Assembly (NCBI RefSeq): GCF_027744825.2
Contig: NC_071339.1
Location: 26,583,501 to 26,647,500 of the forward strand
Length of the DNA: 64,000 bases
DNA from: Synchiropus splendidus
Taxonomy: Eukaryota; Chordata; Actinopteri; Syngnathiformes; Callionymidae
Direction of reading: 5' to 3'
In this document: positions 35,380 through 45,699 of the stretch, one piece after another
Layout: each line of letters begins with the position of its first letter
Position numbering within the stretch: position 1 is the stretch's first letter
The notes under the pieces: model-generated
Told to the model about the DNA's origin: nothing
Seen by the model: the letters and a program-made list of their open reading frames with translations, nothing else
Databases searched by the model: none
Translations under genes and position numbers: made by a program

Positions 35380-35560
35380 CGATTTGTGGCCCCTTAATGC
35401 TGTCTATTGTCACCTAATGGCACCCAGTTAAAGACAAGTTACTCGTCTTATTAAGCCGCAGTGTGGAAGCTGAACCGAGGTTCATTAAGTAGCTTTAATT
35501 GGGATAATCTAAAGCAGCGCCTGTTGAGACCTGTGTGGTGCCTGCAAAGAGAGACACCTG
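35380..35560. promoter_or_regulatory. Candidate conserved non-coding element
   Basis: Contains CCCCTTAATGCTGTC, GTCTTATTAAGCCGC, GTTCATTAAGTAGC and GCTTTAATTGGGATAATC, a dense series of TTAAT/ATTAA words and a bicoid-like GGGATAATC in balanced sequence. There is no coding evidence. Confidence 0.28.
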
Positions 35561-35960
35561 AACTGAGTAGGAGGTTAAAATGCAGTTCCATTTCACTGAA
35601 GCGCGGCCTAGCAAAATAATTCTGATGTCATTGGAACATTTCAATTATTCCAAACAAGTTCCTACAACAGGCAACGTTTGTTTCACTCGTTGCAGTCACT
35701 TAAATATCATGACAAATTTGGTTGAATTTAGGGTGTGCCAGGAGGAGGGCACTGTGTTTTCCTGCCCATCACGAGTGACACTGGTGGCTACTCTTCAGTC
35801 GTGATCATTGATAGCCTGAAATGACAAGCTCTCAAATTTGTATTCAACTCCACAGAGGAGACTCATGACGTCACTTAACCTTTTTGCACCGATGCCACCT
35901 CAGACTGCATGACTCACCGCCATTAGCCGCGTGCATGCGTGTGTGTCGGGCTGATATAAA

Positions 35961-35993
<33 letters not shown>

Positions 35994-36498
35994 ATCAGGA
36001 CAGGACGTTTATGTCATTAAGTATGTCCTCAGTCTGGGAATCGTCTTTGAGCTCTGTGATTGTGTTTCTCTGTCATTAGGTCACAAATGTGGGTGCGTGT
36101 GTGTGAAGGTGCATGGGTGTGTGTGCGTGTGTGACTGTTGACTCTGAATATCATAAATTACACACACTCTAATGTATTCTGTGTGTTCTAAGCTGATTTG
36201 CGGTCGTGGATCTTTCTAATGTGTTAATGTATCTGTGCATTATTCCTCTGCATCACGTGACCATCATCTTGTTCTTCTTGACCCTTTTGCTGTCTTTTTA
36301 TCCTCTCCTCTTCAGCCAACCATCAATATACTGTTATAGCATCGTACTTGAGGCACCCGAGCATGACATTGAGAATGTGGCATTTTCATTGGACACATTA
36401 TTCCAGTTAATCTCGGGTCTGTGTTTATCCTCACATTTCCATCATATTGTAGGAATATTCAATGAAATAAGAAAAATGAAATAAAATACAAAGTATAT
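35561..36498. other. Non-coding sequence around a (GT)n tract
   Basis: Apart from the microsatellite, only short GTGTGCGTGTG-type islands (to about 36135) and unremarkable sequence are seen. Confidence 0.4.
35963..35992 (+). repeat. (GT)15 microsatellite
   Basis: An uninterrupted GT dinucleotide run directly visible in the sequence. More degenerate GT-rich words continue to about 36135. Confidence 0.95.
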
Positions 36499-36505
36499 AT
36501 TATAT

Positions 36506-37740
36506 CTTCTTCTTTTTCTTCTTTTCCTTTCGGCTTCTCCCTTCTGGGGTCGACACAGCGGATCATGTTCCCCCATCTCACCCTGTCCTCTGCTTCCTCT
36601 TCTCTCAAACCTACAAACCTCATGTCCTCCTTTACCACATCCATAAATCTCCTCTTTGGCCTTCCTCTCCACCTTCTGCCTGGCACTTCCAACCTCAACA
36701 TCTTCCTACCAATGTACTGTGCGATCTCTCCTCTGTGCATGTCCAAACCATCTCCATCTAGCCTCTCTGACTTTGTCTCCTAAACACCTGACATGTGCTC
36801 TCCCTCTGATACACTGGTTCCTGATCCTATCCATCCTGGTCACTCCCAGAGAGAACCTCAGCATCTTCATCACTGCTACCTCCAGCTCTGCCTCCTGTCT
36901 CTTCCTCAGTGCCACTGTTTCCAAACCATTCAACATTGCCGGCTTGACCACCGTTTTGTACACTTTCCCTTTCATCCTTGCCGACACCCTTTTGACACAC
37001 TTCACTCCTGACACTTTTCTCCAGTTATCCCATCCTGCCTGCACCCGCTTCTTCACCTCTTTCTCACACTCTCCATTTAATTACTTAAATTCCCCACTTT
37101 CTTTATCTCTGCATCCTGTAACTTCACCTGTCTACTTCAATTCACACACATGTATTCCGTCTTGCAGCGGCTAACCTTCATTCCTCTCCTTTCTAAGGCA
37201 AACCTCCACCTCTCTAGCTTATCTTCCACTTACTTCCTGCTCTCACCACAGATCACAATGTCATCTGCAAACATCATCATCCAAGGGGCTTCTTGTCTAA
37301 CCTCATCTGTCAACCTGCCGCCATGGCAAACAAGAAGGGGCTCAGAGCTGAGCCTTGGTGCGGTCCCACCTCCACTTTGAACTCCTCTGTGACACCTGCA
37401 GCACACCTCACCACTGTCTTACACCTGGTATATATGTCCTGCACCACTGGAACATACTTCTCTGCCACTCCAGACTTCCTCATACAATACCACAACTCTT
37501 CTCTTGGCACTCTGTCATATGCTTTCTCCAGATCCACAAAGAAACAATGGAGTTCCTTCTGACCTTCTCTGTACTTCTCCATGAACATCCTCAAAGCAAA
37601 CATTGCATCTGAGGTGCTCTTTTTTGGCATGAAGTCAAACTGTTGCTCATATATGCTAACTTCTGCCCTTAGTCTACTTTCCACTACTCTTTCCCACAAC
37701 TTCAGTTGTGGAAAGAGTTGGCTCATCCTCTGCATTTATT
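36506..37740 (-). pseudogene. Decayed RTE reverse transcriptase (ORF2 3' half)
   Basis: Fragment of the RTE polymerase. In order on the minus strand there is a [12 protein letters not shown] segment, then [15 protein letters not shown] with the first catalytic Asp, then [10 protein letters not shown]. Next comes MMFADDIVICGES, with the FADD box on bases 37260-37271. After a thumb-like region come the C-terminal motifs RVSARMKGKVYKTVVKPAML, RWFGHAQRRD and VPGRRWRGRPKRRFMDVVKE. These run across more than one frame (37310-37735, 36706-37056, 36459-36746), so frameshifts have broken the gene. The endonuclease domain is missing. All catalytic boxes that remain look intact, suggesting moderate age. 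The 172-codon + strand frame across it is an antisense shadow. Confidence 0.82.
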
Positions 37741-37797
37741 CCGGGCTTGGGACCAGCGTAAGAAGAACACTGGCTTGCCCCCCCTCCTCATGGCTGC
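36506..37797 (-). mobile_element. RTE-clade LINE remnant, minus strand
   Basis: A 5'-truncated non-LTR retrotransposon running from about 37797 down to 36506. The minus-strand 3' end is a short GAAG-rich tail (AAGAAGAAAAAGAAGAAG), as is typical for RTE elements. The upstream edge contains GCTGGTCCCAAGCCCGG, which I associate with the region before the reverse transcriptase of fish RTE elements. Here it is joined directly to a later part of the gene, implying an internal deletion. ATTATAT occurs at 36499-36505 and 37798-37804, exactly at the two ends. It could be a 7-bp target duplication, though such a word is cheap in AT-rich DNA. Confidence 0.8.
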
Positions 37798-37804
37798 ATT
37801 ATAT

Positions 37805-38212
37805 TTTATATAAAAGACAAAAATAAATACTGTTTTCAGAGAATATTTTCATAATTTTTCTTTTACTCACAACTACCTTCAATAGTTAGTTTTGAACTTT
37901 GAAATGAATATTTCAAATCACGGCTTAATTTATTTTTAGTATTTTAAGGTACATTGGTGTTGTGGTTTGACATTTTGAAAACACATTTTATGATTATGGC
38001 ATAATTGGAATTGACTACATTTTTTTTAAATTTTGCTTCGACTTGCAATTTGTTCAACTCCTTTTTTCACTTGTAATTTTAAGTTCTAAACTTGTGTGCA
38101 GTATTTTAATGTGTCATTCATTCATATCATACCATTAAGTCTAGGTTCTGAAAGACTCTGAATCGTTTTTTTTTTTTTTTTTAATTTTAGATTTGAAATT
38201 CCATTCCCATTC
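37805..38212. other. AT-rich non-coding spacer
   Basis: AT-rich sequence with T runs (one of 18 at about 38165-38182) between two LINE remnants. No gene. Confidence 0.5.
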
Positions 38213-38950
38213 AGTGCTTGCGGCTGGGGACGACTGTCTCTGACACCTGGACCCTCAACATTGGGTCTCCTCAGGGTTGTGGCTGACACCACCATCATCG
38301 GGCTCATCTCAGATGGAGATGAGTCGGCTTACAAGAGGGAGGTGGAGCGGCTGTCCTGGTGCAGTCACAACAACCTGGAGCTGAACGCCCAGAAGACAGT
38401 GGAGATGATGATGGACTTCAGTAGAATCACAGTTCCTCCGTCTCCTCTCATGTTGGCTGGTTTACCCATTCCTATTGTGGACTCCTTCTGTTGTTGTTCT
38501 TCTTGCGGCAGCTACGAAAACTACGACTGCCGATGAAGTTGCTGGTGGAGTTCTACACAGCCATCATTCAGTCTATCCCCGTCTGGTACAGCAGCGCCAC
38601 CTCCAGGGACAAGAGCAGACTGCAGCGCATCGTGCTGATCGGTCGCAGCTTGCCACCTCTTCATAACCAGTATGTTTCCAGGACCCAGAGACGTGCAGGT
38701 CGGATAAGAGCTGACCCTTCTCACCCTGGTCATGGACTGTTTGTCCCTCTTCTCTTTGGCAGGAGGCTACGGTCGATCCAGACCAGAACCTCCCATCACA
38801 GGAACAGCTTCTTCCCCTCGGTTGTCTGACTATTGAATTTGTGATCAGCCTTTGTTATTTTATTTTATTTTATTCCAAAGCACTTCCCTAGTTGGTGGGA
38901 TCCCCACTGACCATGGCAGTAAAGTTGATTCTGATTCTGATTCTGATTCC
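38213..38950 (+). mobile_element. L2/Maui-like LINE, 5'-truncated, tail (GATTCT)n
   Basis: Same family as 15290-16135. It begins at a TGCTTGCGGCTGGGGACGAC segment coding LRLGTTVSDTWTLN, ahead of GSPQG, and ends with CAGTAAAGTT followed by GATTCTGATTCTGATTCTGA. The short tandem tail is a known habit of this LINE clade in fish. Compared with the earlier copy it has lost about 100 bases between CAGGGTTGTG and GCTGACACC, removing part of the polymerase core. It keeps a fuller region between the NNLEL motif and the 3' UTR. Confidence 0.82.
38216..38829 (+). pseudogene. Decayed L2-like reverse transcriptase with deletion
   Basis: Encodes a LINE polymerase fragment: NIGSPQG, then directly VADTTIIGLISDGDESAY, then WCSHNNLELNAQKTVEMM. 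The other copy has a complete FADD box here. The deletion turns it into VADTT with one catalytic Asp gone, so this copy could not polymerise even if expressed. Downstream pieces include SSATSRDKSRLQRIV, YVSRTQRRAGRIRADPSHPG and FGRRLRSIQTR in other frames. Frameshifts near 38490-38520 break the reading frame. Confidence 0.8.
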
Positions 38951-41333
38951 TCAAAACACTTGAATCTAATCTATTATTCATTGTAATGTATTATGTATAA
39001 TTTATTTTGAACTTTTTTAACTCCTGTTGATTTTTTTTTTACCTGCGGGTCTCGGATTAATTACAAAATGAGTCCTTTCACAACATGAAAGTCTAAAAGA
39101 GAGGAATAAAAAAACTCATCTGCATAGATTGGCAAAGACAGCCTGTAACCAACATCACAATTAAAATAATGTGTGCCACCTCCACTGCCAAAAATAAGGA
39201 CATTTCTGAATTCATTTCTGGATGCTTCCAGCATTATAATACATTATTGTTGTTATTCATTATCTCTTAAATATTATTATATTATGTATCTTGACTGCTA
39301 TAGTTTGTCAGTCCTCTCTTGAGACCAAGTAAACTCTCCTTTTTGTCATTCCCAGCTTGCATTAAAATAACTCTTTGTTTCTCCTTCAGTCAGAGTTCCT
39401 TTGCAGAACAACACTCACCACAAAACCTCTACAAAAACAATACTGACTTCCAGAACTTTCCCTTCATGCCAGTATTTTTCATCAACATGACCGGTTCAAC
39501 GCAGTCCTGCTGAGGTTGCATTATTCTGGCAACTCTGACTCCCAAACCTGCGCATGCTGGTGGACGTCTACCTACGAGGAGCAATAAAAGAGTCTGAAAG
39601 ATCCTCAACTTAGGTCACAGTCAACCACAAGTTTTCATTGTTTTTCAGTTGCAAATGAGCAAGTGGTATACTCAGTCATGGTACTCAGGCTCTGTGTGTG
39701 TGTTTACCTTTTTGCTACTGCCACTAACTGAGGTCCAGTGAGGCTCCCTTTGTGTTTGAAGTTGTAATCTGGCTGTGCCAAACAATGTTACCGTCACTGA
39801 TCACATGCTTCCATGCAGGCTTAATGTTGGAATTGCTGTTAACAAATATATCCACCAGGGGCGTAGCCCAAAATCAAAAGTTTATGACAGTGACAAACTC
39901 ATAAACCAACATGGCGACTGTGGAAGAGGTATTATGTAGCTCGTGCACAAAACAGGAAATGGAGGCAGCATTGTAGGCTGTGAAATGTGTTGCCACAGGA
40001 GGACGGAGACTTTCTGCTTTTGTTGTCTTCTTCATTCTTCTACGTGTCGAGTTCTTATTACATAACTCCCATTGCCTTCATCTATGCTCTCTTGCACCCT
40101 CTTGGGCATGCTCTGCGGTATGAACACTGTAACTGCTACGCACTCGAGTAATAAAATGAACAAGAAATAAAAAAATCGAAATTTTTCTATGTTTCCATAA
40201 TTTGAGTTTCCAGGTTCCACTGTGAACGTGAATACTGCCAGAGATTTATTTCATGTCGTTGGACAAGCGTAGTCTCGTCTCCTTTTGGGGTGATGTTTTA
40301 TACCTTATTGCTTTTAAAGGCATGCTTTCTCCTTTTCGGCTGTAGGATCAGTTCTGAATTGATAGTTAGTTGGTAGTTATTGCCCCAGGTGTCGGTCCCT
40401 CTGCTCTTGCTGATTTTGATAATCACTGGCTTTGTTTTTATTTTTTGGAAGTTACCCTCGAGGAGTGTGTCAATGTGCACCTTTATGTGTTGCTCAGTAG
40501 TTCAACTTATTTATTCTGAAGATGAAGCGAGTTGTTAACCTCCACATCAACTTCTAGCGTGTGTCCTAACCCACGAAGAGATCAGAAAGGTCATGAGGTG
40601 AAACTCTTCTAAGCAAAATTCGGACAACATTAAATTTTGTCTTGTTACACTGACATTTAAAAACAACCCAAACCCTCTCTGGCCACTTTTATTAATGCCT
40701 GTTACTGTTTACAATTAGAGCTTATCCTTGTGCCTGTGTGCATGCATGCTCCTATGCCCACATAAGCGATGCAGCGCATTTGTCCATGGCCAGCTCGCTA
40801 TAAATCACAGCGACAAACGTTGGGCATGTGTGCTGAGAAAATGGCTTGTTCCTGCTGAAAGGTTGACGCTCTCACCTCCAATTACACATCTTTGTCTGTA
40901 GCTCATCCTAGCAACGCCCTTGGACGAAGACATGCACGTCCAAGAACACAGCGGGACAGAAATCCTCTCAGTTCACATCATCCCAGACCACACAACCCAG
41001 AAGCAGCGAGAAGAACCGTCCTTTGTCCAAGGATTGAAGACATTATTCAGAGCAGATGCAAGCAAACAACTTCACTTCTAAAATCTGCTTCTAAAAAATG
41101 TCTGGAAAACAAAGACAGAAGGACAGTGTGAAGCGCAGGAAAATTCTAGGAAAAAGACACAGCAACAAACGAATAACATTCTTGAAACATCTTATGTGTA
41201 ACTTGATATACTGATGACTTCAGAGATGGCTCCCTGGCATTAATCTTGATGCCACAAACATAGCATTTTGTGGCATCATGACCATGCCACGCTCCGGCAC
41301 CTGGCATGGATACACACAGAGACAATTGAAATG
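38951..41333. other. Non-coding sequence, nothing certain
   Basis: No supported gene. A CAGGGGCGTAGCCC word at 39856-39869 resembles ends seen on some fish repeats, but no element could be delimited. Confidence 0.4.
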
Positions 41334-41406
41334 TTTCATTGCATTGTTGCAGTCCACGTCAGTTGCTCTTCTCCGCTCTGAGCGCCAACTTTTATGGTGG
41401 CCTCAC
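41334..41406 (+). repeat. Local direct repeat, unit A1
   Basis: Begins TTTCATTGCATTGTTGCAG and continues TCCACGTCAGTTGCTCTTCT, then GCTCTGAGCGCC and TGGTGGCCTCA. It matches unit A2 at 41723-41799 over most of its length with scattered substitutions. Confidence 0.8.
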
Positions 41407-41661
41407 TCTTGGCATGAAGTCCGTGAATTGCGATCCAGAATGGTCTGCCTCTGTCCTCCAGAGGGCAGCTTTCATTCAGTTGCGTGTGTGCAGATGTTGG
41501 TCTTGATACACTTCACGTCACTTCCCTGTACAGCACTTCCACATAACACTAAACACCGAAAAATGGAGTGCTGCATTTTTTTTTCCTTTTTTCAATTTGT
41601 GTTTTTTGGTTCACTGGTATTGTGTCTTCACTTTGAGTCTGTGTTTTCTTAAAAACATCCC

Positions 41662-41664
<3 letters not shown>

Positions 41665-41722
<58 letters not shown>
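41665..41722 (+). repeat. (AT)n microsatellite
   Basis: About 29 AT units, directly abutting repeat unit A2. Confidence 0.95.
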
Positions 41723-41725
<3 letters not shown>

Positions 41726-41799
41726 CATTGCATTGTTATAGTCCACTTCAGTCGCACTTCTCTGCTCTGCCCCACCTTTGTTTTTTTGGCAATGGCCTG
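41723..41799 (+). repeat. Local direct repeat, unit A2
   Basis: TTTCATTGCATTGTTATAG, TCCACTTCAGTCGCACTTCT, GCTCTGCCCCACC and GGCAATGGCCTGA: a second copy of unit A1 displaced by 389 bases, starting exactly where the (AT)n run ends. Confidence 0.8.
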
Positions 41800-43724
41800 A
41801 CAGAAAAAGTAGGTCCTTGACACTAGCAGCTGCAGTAAGTTCTGTTACTCGGCTTGTTAAATCCTACAATATATAACAGGATTTCAGATTGAAGCGGTGG
41901 GTTAATGTCACTTGTGGAATGAGAGTGATCTGGGGGATCAAAGATGACCATTGTCAAAATGAAGTGACCGTAGATAAACTCTGACAAATGGCCATGAAGG
42001 CAGATGAAAGTCTTAAAAGTGCTGCCATTGTTTCTTTCGCAACATCAATGACTGACTAATATATATATATACACCACAATAACACAACTAAATTCCAAAA
42101 ATAACAAAAATGTACATGGACACAGTACAAAACCATGTGAGGATACTGTAATGCGATTTGCTCTGACAGCCCCACCCGACACACACAAACGCTTGCTCAC
42201 TCACACAATCTCAGGACACAATAACAAAGTCAGCTGCCGACTGAGTACTGATGTAGACCTTCATGTGATCGAGGCGAGTGGAAAGGGTGTCTGGGTGTCT
42301 GCTCCATGGTTATAATTTATTGTGGGTACTACGAGGATATGTCCTTTCCACTTACGTGTCCTCATCACTTATTTGATGGTAATGGCATCTGCTTTTTAAT
42401 CATTGGCCTCTGGAAAGGAAGCAGATAATTCCATCATGGTTTCCATAGATCAAAATTAGAAATACAACTTTTCAACAACACTTTTGTGTTGTTCACGATA
42501 TTAGATTACACATTCAGGGATGCTGGAAATACACCAGACAAGGTTAGCAGACAGCTTTTGAAGCAATAACTCAACACTGTCAGGTACAGCACATGGTCAT
42601 TGTTTATTACTGTCAACAGTCAGGAAATGTGTAAGTATGAGCTCACATATTAAAATCAACCTGGATATGTAATGTGAGTCACAAACATGCAGTTTTTAAC
42701 TTGAGGATGCTTCAGTTCATCAATGTTTCAGCAGGGTACAGTGCTTCATCATCAGCAGCAACAGAATAAGGATTTTTGTTTTCCTTATCGAATGAGCTAA
42801 AGGAAAGAAAACACTTGAAGAATGTGGCAGACTAGGCAGCCAGAGGCGACGGGAACGCCACAGTTGCTTGTCGTGGAATCAAAACATCTGGAATCAAAAG
42901 ACTTGAAGGCAGTTAGCACAATAGGAGGCGTCCTGCTGTGATAACAGGAGTTTTGTAGCTAGTTGGATGGGATGAAGCGCAATAATCCCAATACACATTA
43001 AAAAATGATGAGTGCCCTTCAAGATGTTTTTAAGATGGGATATGTTTACCAGACGTCCTGTCGCTCTTGGTGTGTATTTGGTGTGTATGTGTGAAGTTTC
43101 ACCACCATGAGAAAGTCGATTAGGAAGGAATTACATTTTCGATAGCCACTGAAGCTGGGTAACATGCCGGCATGTCTCATTTATGCGCCCCCTAGTGGCT
43201 TCCATACTGATTGCAACTCTGAAGAAATGTGAGTTTTTCGATAGGAATTAAGTTGAGTCTGATGCTCACGATAAAATTTTATCCTTCAGTCCTTCCTCAC
43301 ATGCACCAACAGCCTGGAGATTATGACCACCTAAATATCGCTAAATATTGTATTCTCAGTTTGCCATCAGGAAAAAGGGAGTTGTATAGTTCTGCTCATA
43401 CCATATGCAAAACCCTGCTGGTCAATCAGTGAACTGCACTTACACCACCCCTCAGCTGCGGTTAAAATCCAGACCTCCGTCTCCTGAAGAGGTTTCCTTT
43501 TGACTCAACTCTTTCTACCTACGAATAAACTGGAACAGAACCTGCGTAGAACAAGCTTGCAACCTAACAGAAACGGAACAATCCAAACTAGTGGAGAACC
43601 ATGGACATTCATTTTGTGAGGAAGGAGCTTGACCATCTGCAGTGGCAGTTAGTCCTCATTATTGTTCCGTCTGTAATATCATCCTGGTTTTGAAATTGTC
43701 AGACCACAGGTGGCAAAAGCACAG
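41800..43724. other. Non-coding sequence with one CTCF-like motif
   Basis: No supported gene. A short (AT)n occurs at 42058-42070. The CTCF-like motif at 43185-43199 is listed separately. Confidence 0.4.
43185..43199 (-). promoter_or_regulatory. CTCF-like motif
   Basis: The minus strand reads GCCACTAGGGGGCGC, a full match to the vertebrate CTCF core (CCASYAGRKGGCR). CTCF is conserved in fish and marks chromatin loop boundaries. Occupancy is unknown. Confidence 0.45.
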
Positions 43725-43943
43725 TATTTTTTTTGAGAATGCATAAGTGTCTGTAATCGTTATGATTACTTTTTTTTCTTCAATCTCCACATTGAATTGA
43801 CAGATGGGGTCAAAACACTTAGCCACTTAGATAGGTTAATGTCACCAACGACTTTGGTGAAGTCCTTGGCACCACATGCCGACCTCATTGGAAGTCATTT
43901 AAGATAACAGTGTCAGTTATATGTGATGTAATGTAATCTCACC
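43725..43943 (+). repeat. Direct duplication, unit B1 (long form)
   Basis: Contains GCATAAGTGTCTGTAATCG, TCTTCAATCTCCACATTGA, then about 60 bases absent from unit B2, then GTGAAGTCCTTGGCACCAC, ATGCCGACCTCATTGGAAGT and TATATGTGATGTAATGTAAT. Similarity to B2 stops just after AATCTCACC. Confidence 0.85.
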
Positions 43944-45046
43944 TGTTTCATGAAGCTCGTGTCCCACACTGTTTCTGCACAATGAAAGCACCCAGTGTCT
44001 TAATATGGAAGTATATATAGCAAAATATACCTTGTGTCCCAAAGCATTATTTTTTCCCTTCAAAGCAAGTTCATCTCTGTGTATTATATGGCATGCTATC
44101 AAATATTTATCCAGTTAAATGGAGCGGATGATATTGCAGTGTTCTGGCCCCATGATCTGCTTCCATCACATTCAAGTGTCAGTTACAGAGCTGGCCACAT
44201 CACTGAGGGCTGAGCTGATGCTTTGTGTTTCAGAACAGCTCATTCTTTATTTTAAATGAATTTGCTTGAAATCGATGGTGTTTTGTGTTACAATGGGAGC
44301 CAACCAGAGGTCAACGCCACCTTGTGATCGAGTGCAGCGTGGCAAATATCCTGCTGCTGCTGTGATAATGTCCCTTTCACATCCTGCTCCCACATTACCA
44401 GTTATGCCTCTGCATTCATTTAATACCACACAGGTGGTTTTGCCGTTTGAACAAATCCAATTCTGTGAGTCAAGTCTCAGCTTATAAGATCTAATTCTCT
44501 CTCCATCACGCTACTCAGCTGTTGCAAGGTTGATTCCTTATTTCTGTCTGAATCGCTGGCTCTTGTCATTAAATCACTTTATTTCTGTCTTAGAACTTTT
44601 ACCAGCTTTGAAATTTGAAATTTGAAATGCTATTTCATCCGGATAGTTCAGTTTAAGGTGCTTTCATGCTTGACCTGCTCAGTTTCACAACATAGTGAAG
44701 CACGTCTAAGTTGCCCACAAACAGTAGGTAGCTGTGGAAAAATCTGTTCTCATCCACACAAGGCAGGGTCTGGTCCAAACAGGTGGTACCCTCCCTTTTT
44801 ATGTCTGGTTGTCGGCTGGAGGTCGGACAGGGATGAGGTAAGTCTCGGACAGAGCGTTATTTGGTTTATTACTTTGTCACAGCCAAACTGCACAGAACTG
44901 CACATTCAGAGCTGGACACACACCGGGCACGGTTACTCACTCTGCAATCCCTCCCACATGCAGCGGCCACACACACACACACATAGACGAACAGCGCGCC
45001 TGCAACAGACACTCTACATTCACTCCTACAAAAGACTATTTTAAGG
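43944..45046. other. Non-coding spacer between duplicated units
   Basis: The 140-codon frame at 44622-45044 has no recognisable domain, and its C-terminal part is a (CACA)n/His-Thr stretch. A short (GAAATTT)3 tandem lies near 44608-44630. Confidence 0.4.
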
Positions 45047-45168
45047 CTCGGAACGCATTATTTCTCTTTCCATTAATTGTAATGGGAAAAATCGATTCAG
45101 ATTTCGAACAAATCGCTTCTCAAACGGCCGTCTGAAACGGATTGTGGTCGAGAACTGCGGTACCACTG
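45047..45168. repeat. Possible dispersed repeat (CTCGGAACGCATTA type)
   Basis: Contains TAATTGTAATGGGAAAAATC, TTTCGAACAAATCGCTTCTC, ACGGATTGTGGTCGAGAACT and GGTACCACTGTA. From general knowledge this resembles a short repeat common in fish genomes. Only one copy is present in the window, so repetitiveness is not shown here. Confidence 0.35.
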
Positions 45169-45327
45169 TACTTTTTTTAAAGAATGAATAAGCGCCTGTA
45201 ATCGTTATTATTAGTTTTTTTTCTTCAATCGCCACATTGACGTGAAGTCCTTGGCACCACATGCCGACCTCATTAGAAGTCACTTAAGATAACAGTGTGA
45301 GTTATATGTGATGTAATGTAATCTCAC
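45169..45327 (+). repeat. Direct duplication, unit B2 (deleted form)
   Basis: Same order of words as unit B1 (GTAATCGTTAT, TCTTCAATCGCCACATTGA, GTCCTTGGCACCACATGCC, ATGTGATGTAATGTAATCTC), but lacking the 60-base middle segment. It ends at AATCTCACC, where DIRS-like sequence begins within a few bases. Confidence 0.85.
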
Positions 45328-45337
45328 CGGAACCACG

Positions 45338-45575
45338 TCGGTGCTCCGATAACCGTAAGACCCCACTCTTGCGCCACACGTGGCAGAGGCGGTTTGGGTT
45401 CACTTCGGGGTTCCAGAAACAGACCTTTTTGCGTCAAAGGAGAACGCCAAGGCTCTAGTTTGGTTCTCCTTGAGGGGGTCGGACAACCCTACCCTTGGGG
45501 TGGATGCTCTAGCTCATGCAGCGTGGCCGCAGGGGCTACTTTATGCGTCCCCGACTGAGACTAATGATGTCGTGC
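45338..45575 (+). pseudogene. DIRS-like retroelement RNase H fragment
   Basis: The open frame (45380-45724) encodes VHFGVPETDLFASKEN, then WFSLRG, then LGVDALAHAAWPQGLLYASP. These words match the region just downstream of the reverse transcriptase and RNase H in fish and amphibian retroelements. I associate them most with the DIRS order, which use a tyrosine recombinase and split or inverted termini; Gypsy-type elements have related words. Recognition is from general knowledge. Only about 75 codons are conserved, and the frame then passes into unrelated sequence. Protease, polymerase core and recombinase are absent, so it is inactive. Inverted termini of the same style lie 200 bases downstream, supporting the assignment. 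Confidence 0.55.
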
Positions 45576-45699
45576 CTTCAACGAGTAAGGATGCAGAAGT
45601 TGTTAATGATGACGACAGTGGCTCCCAACAGCCCCGAACCAGATGGTTTTCCGGATCTGGTCAGCATGGCCATGCTGGGAGGAAACTAATCACAATGGC

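Noticed and set aside
36656..37174. 172-codon + strand open frame, the longest in the window
   Set aside because: It lies antisense to the RTE reverse transcriptase. Its Ser/Pro/Leu/Thr-rich composition is the mirror of the coding strand.
44622..45044. 140-codon + strand frame
   Set aside because: The C-terminal part is a CACACA-derived His/Thr stretch and the rest has no family resemblance; likely a chance frame over repeat-like DNA.
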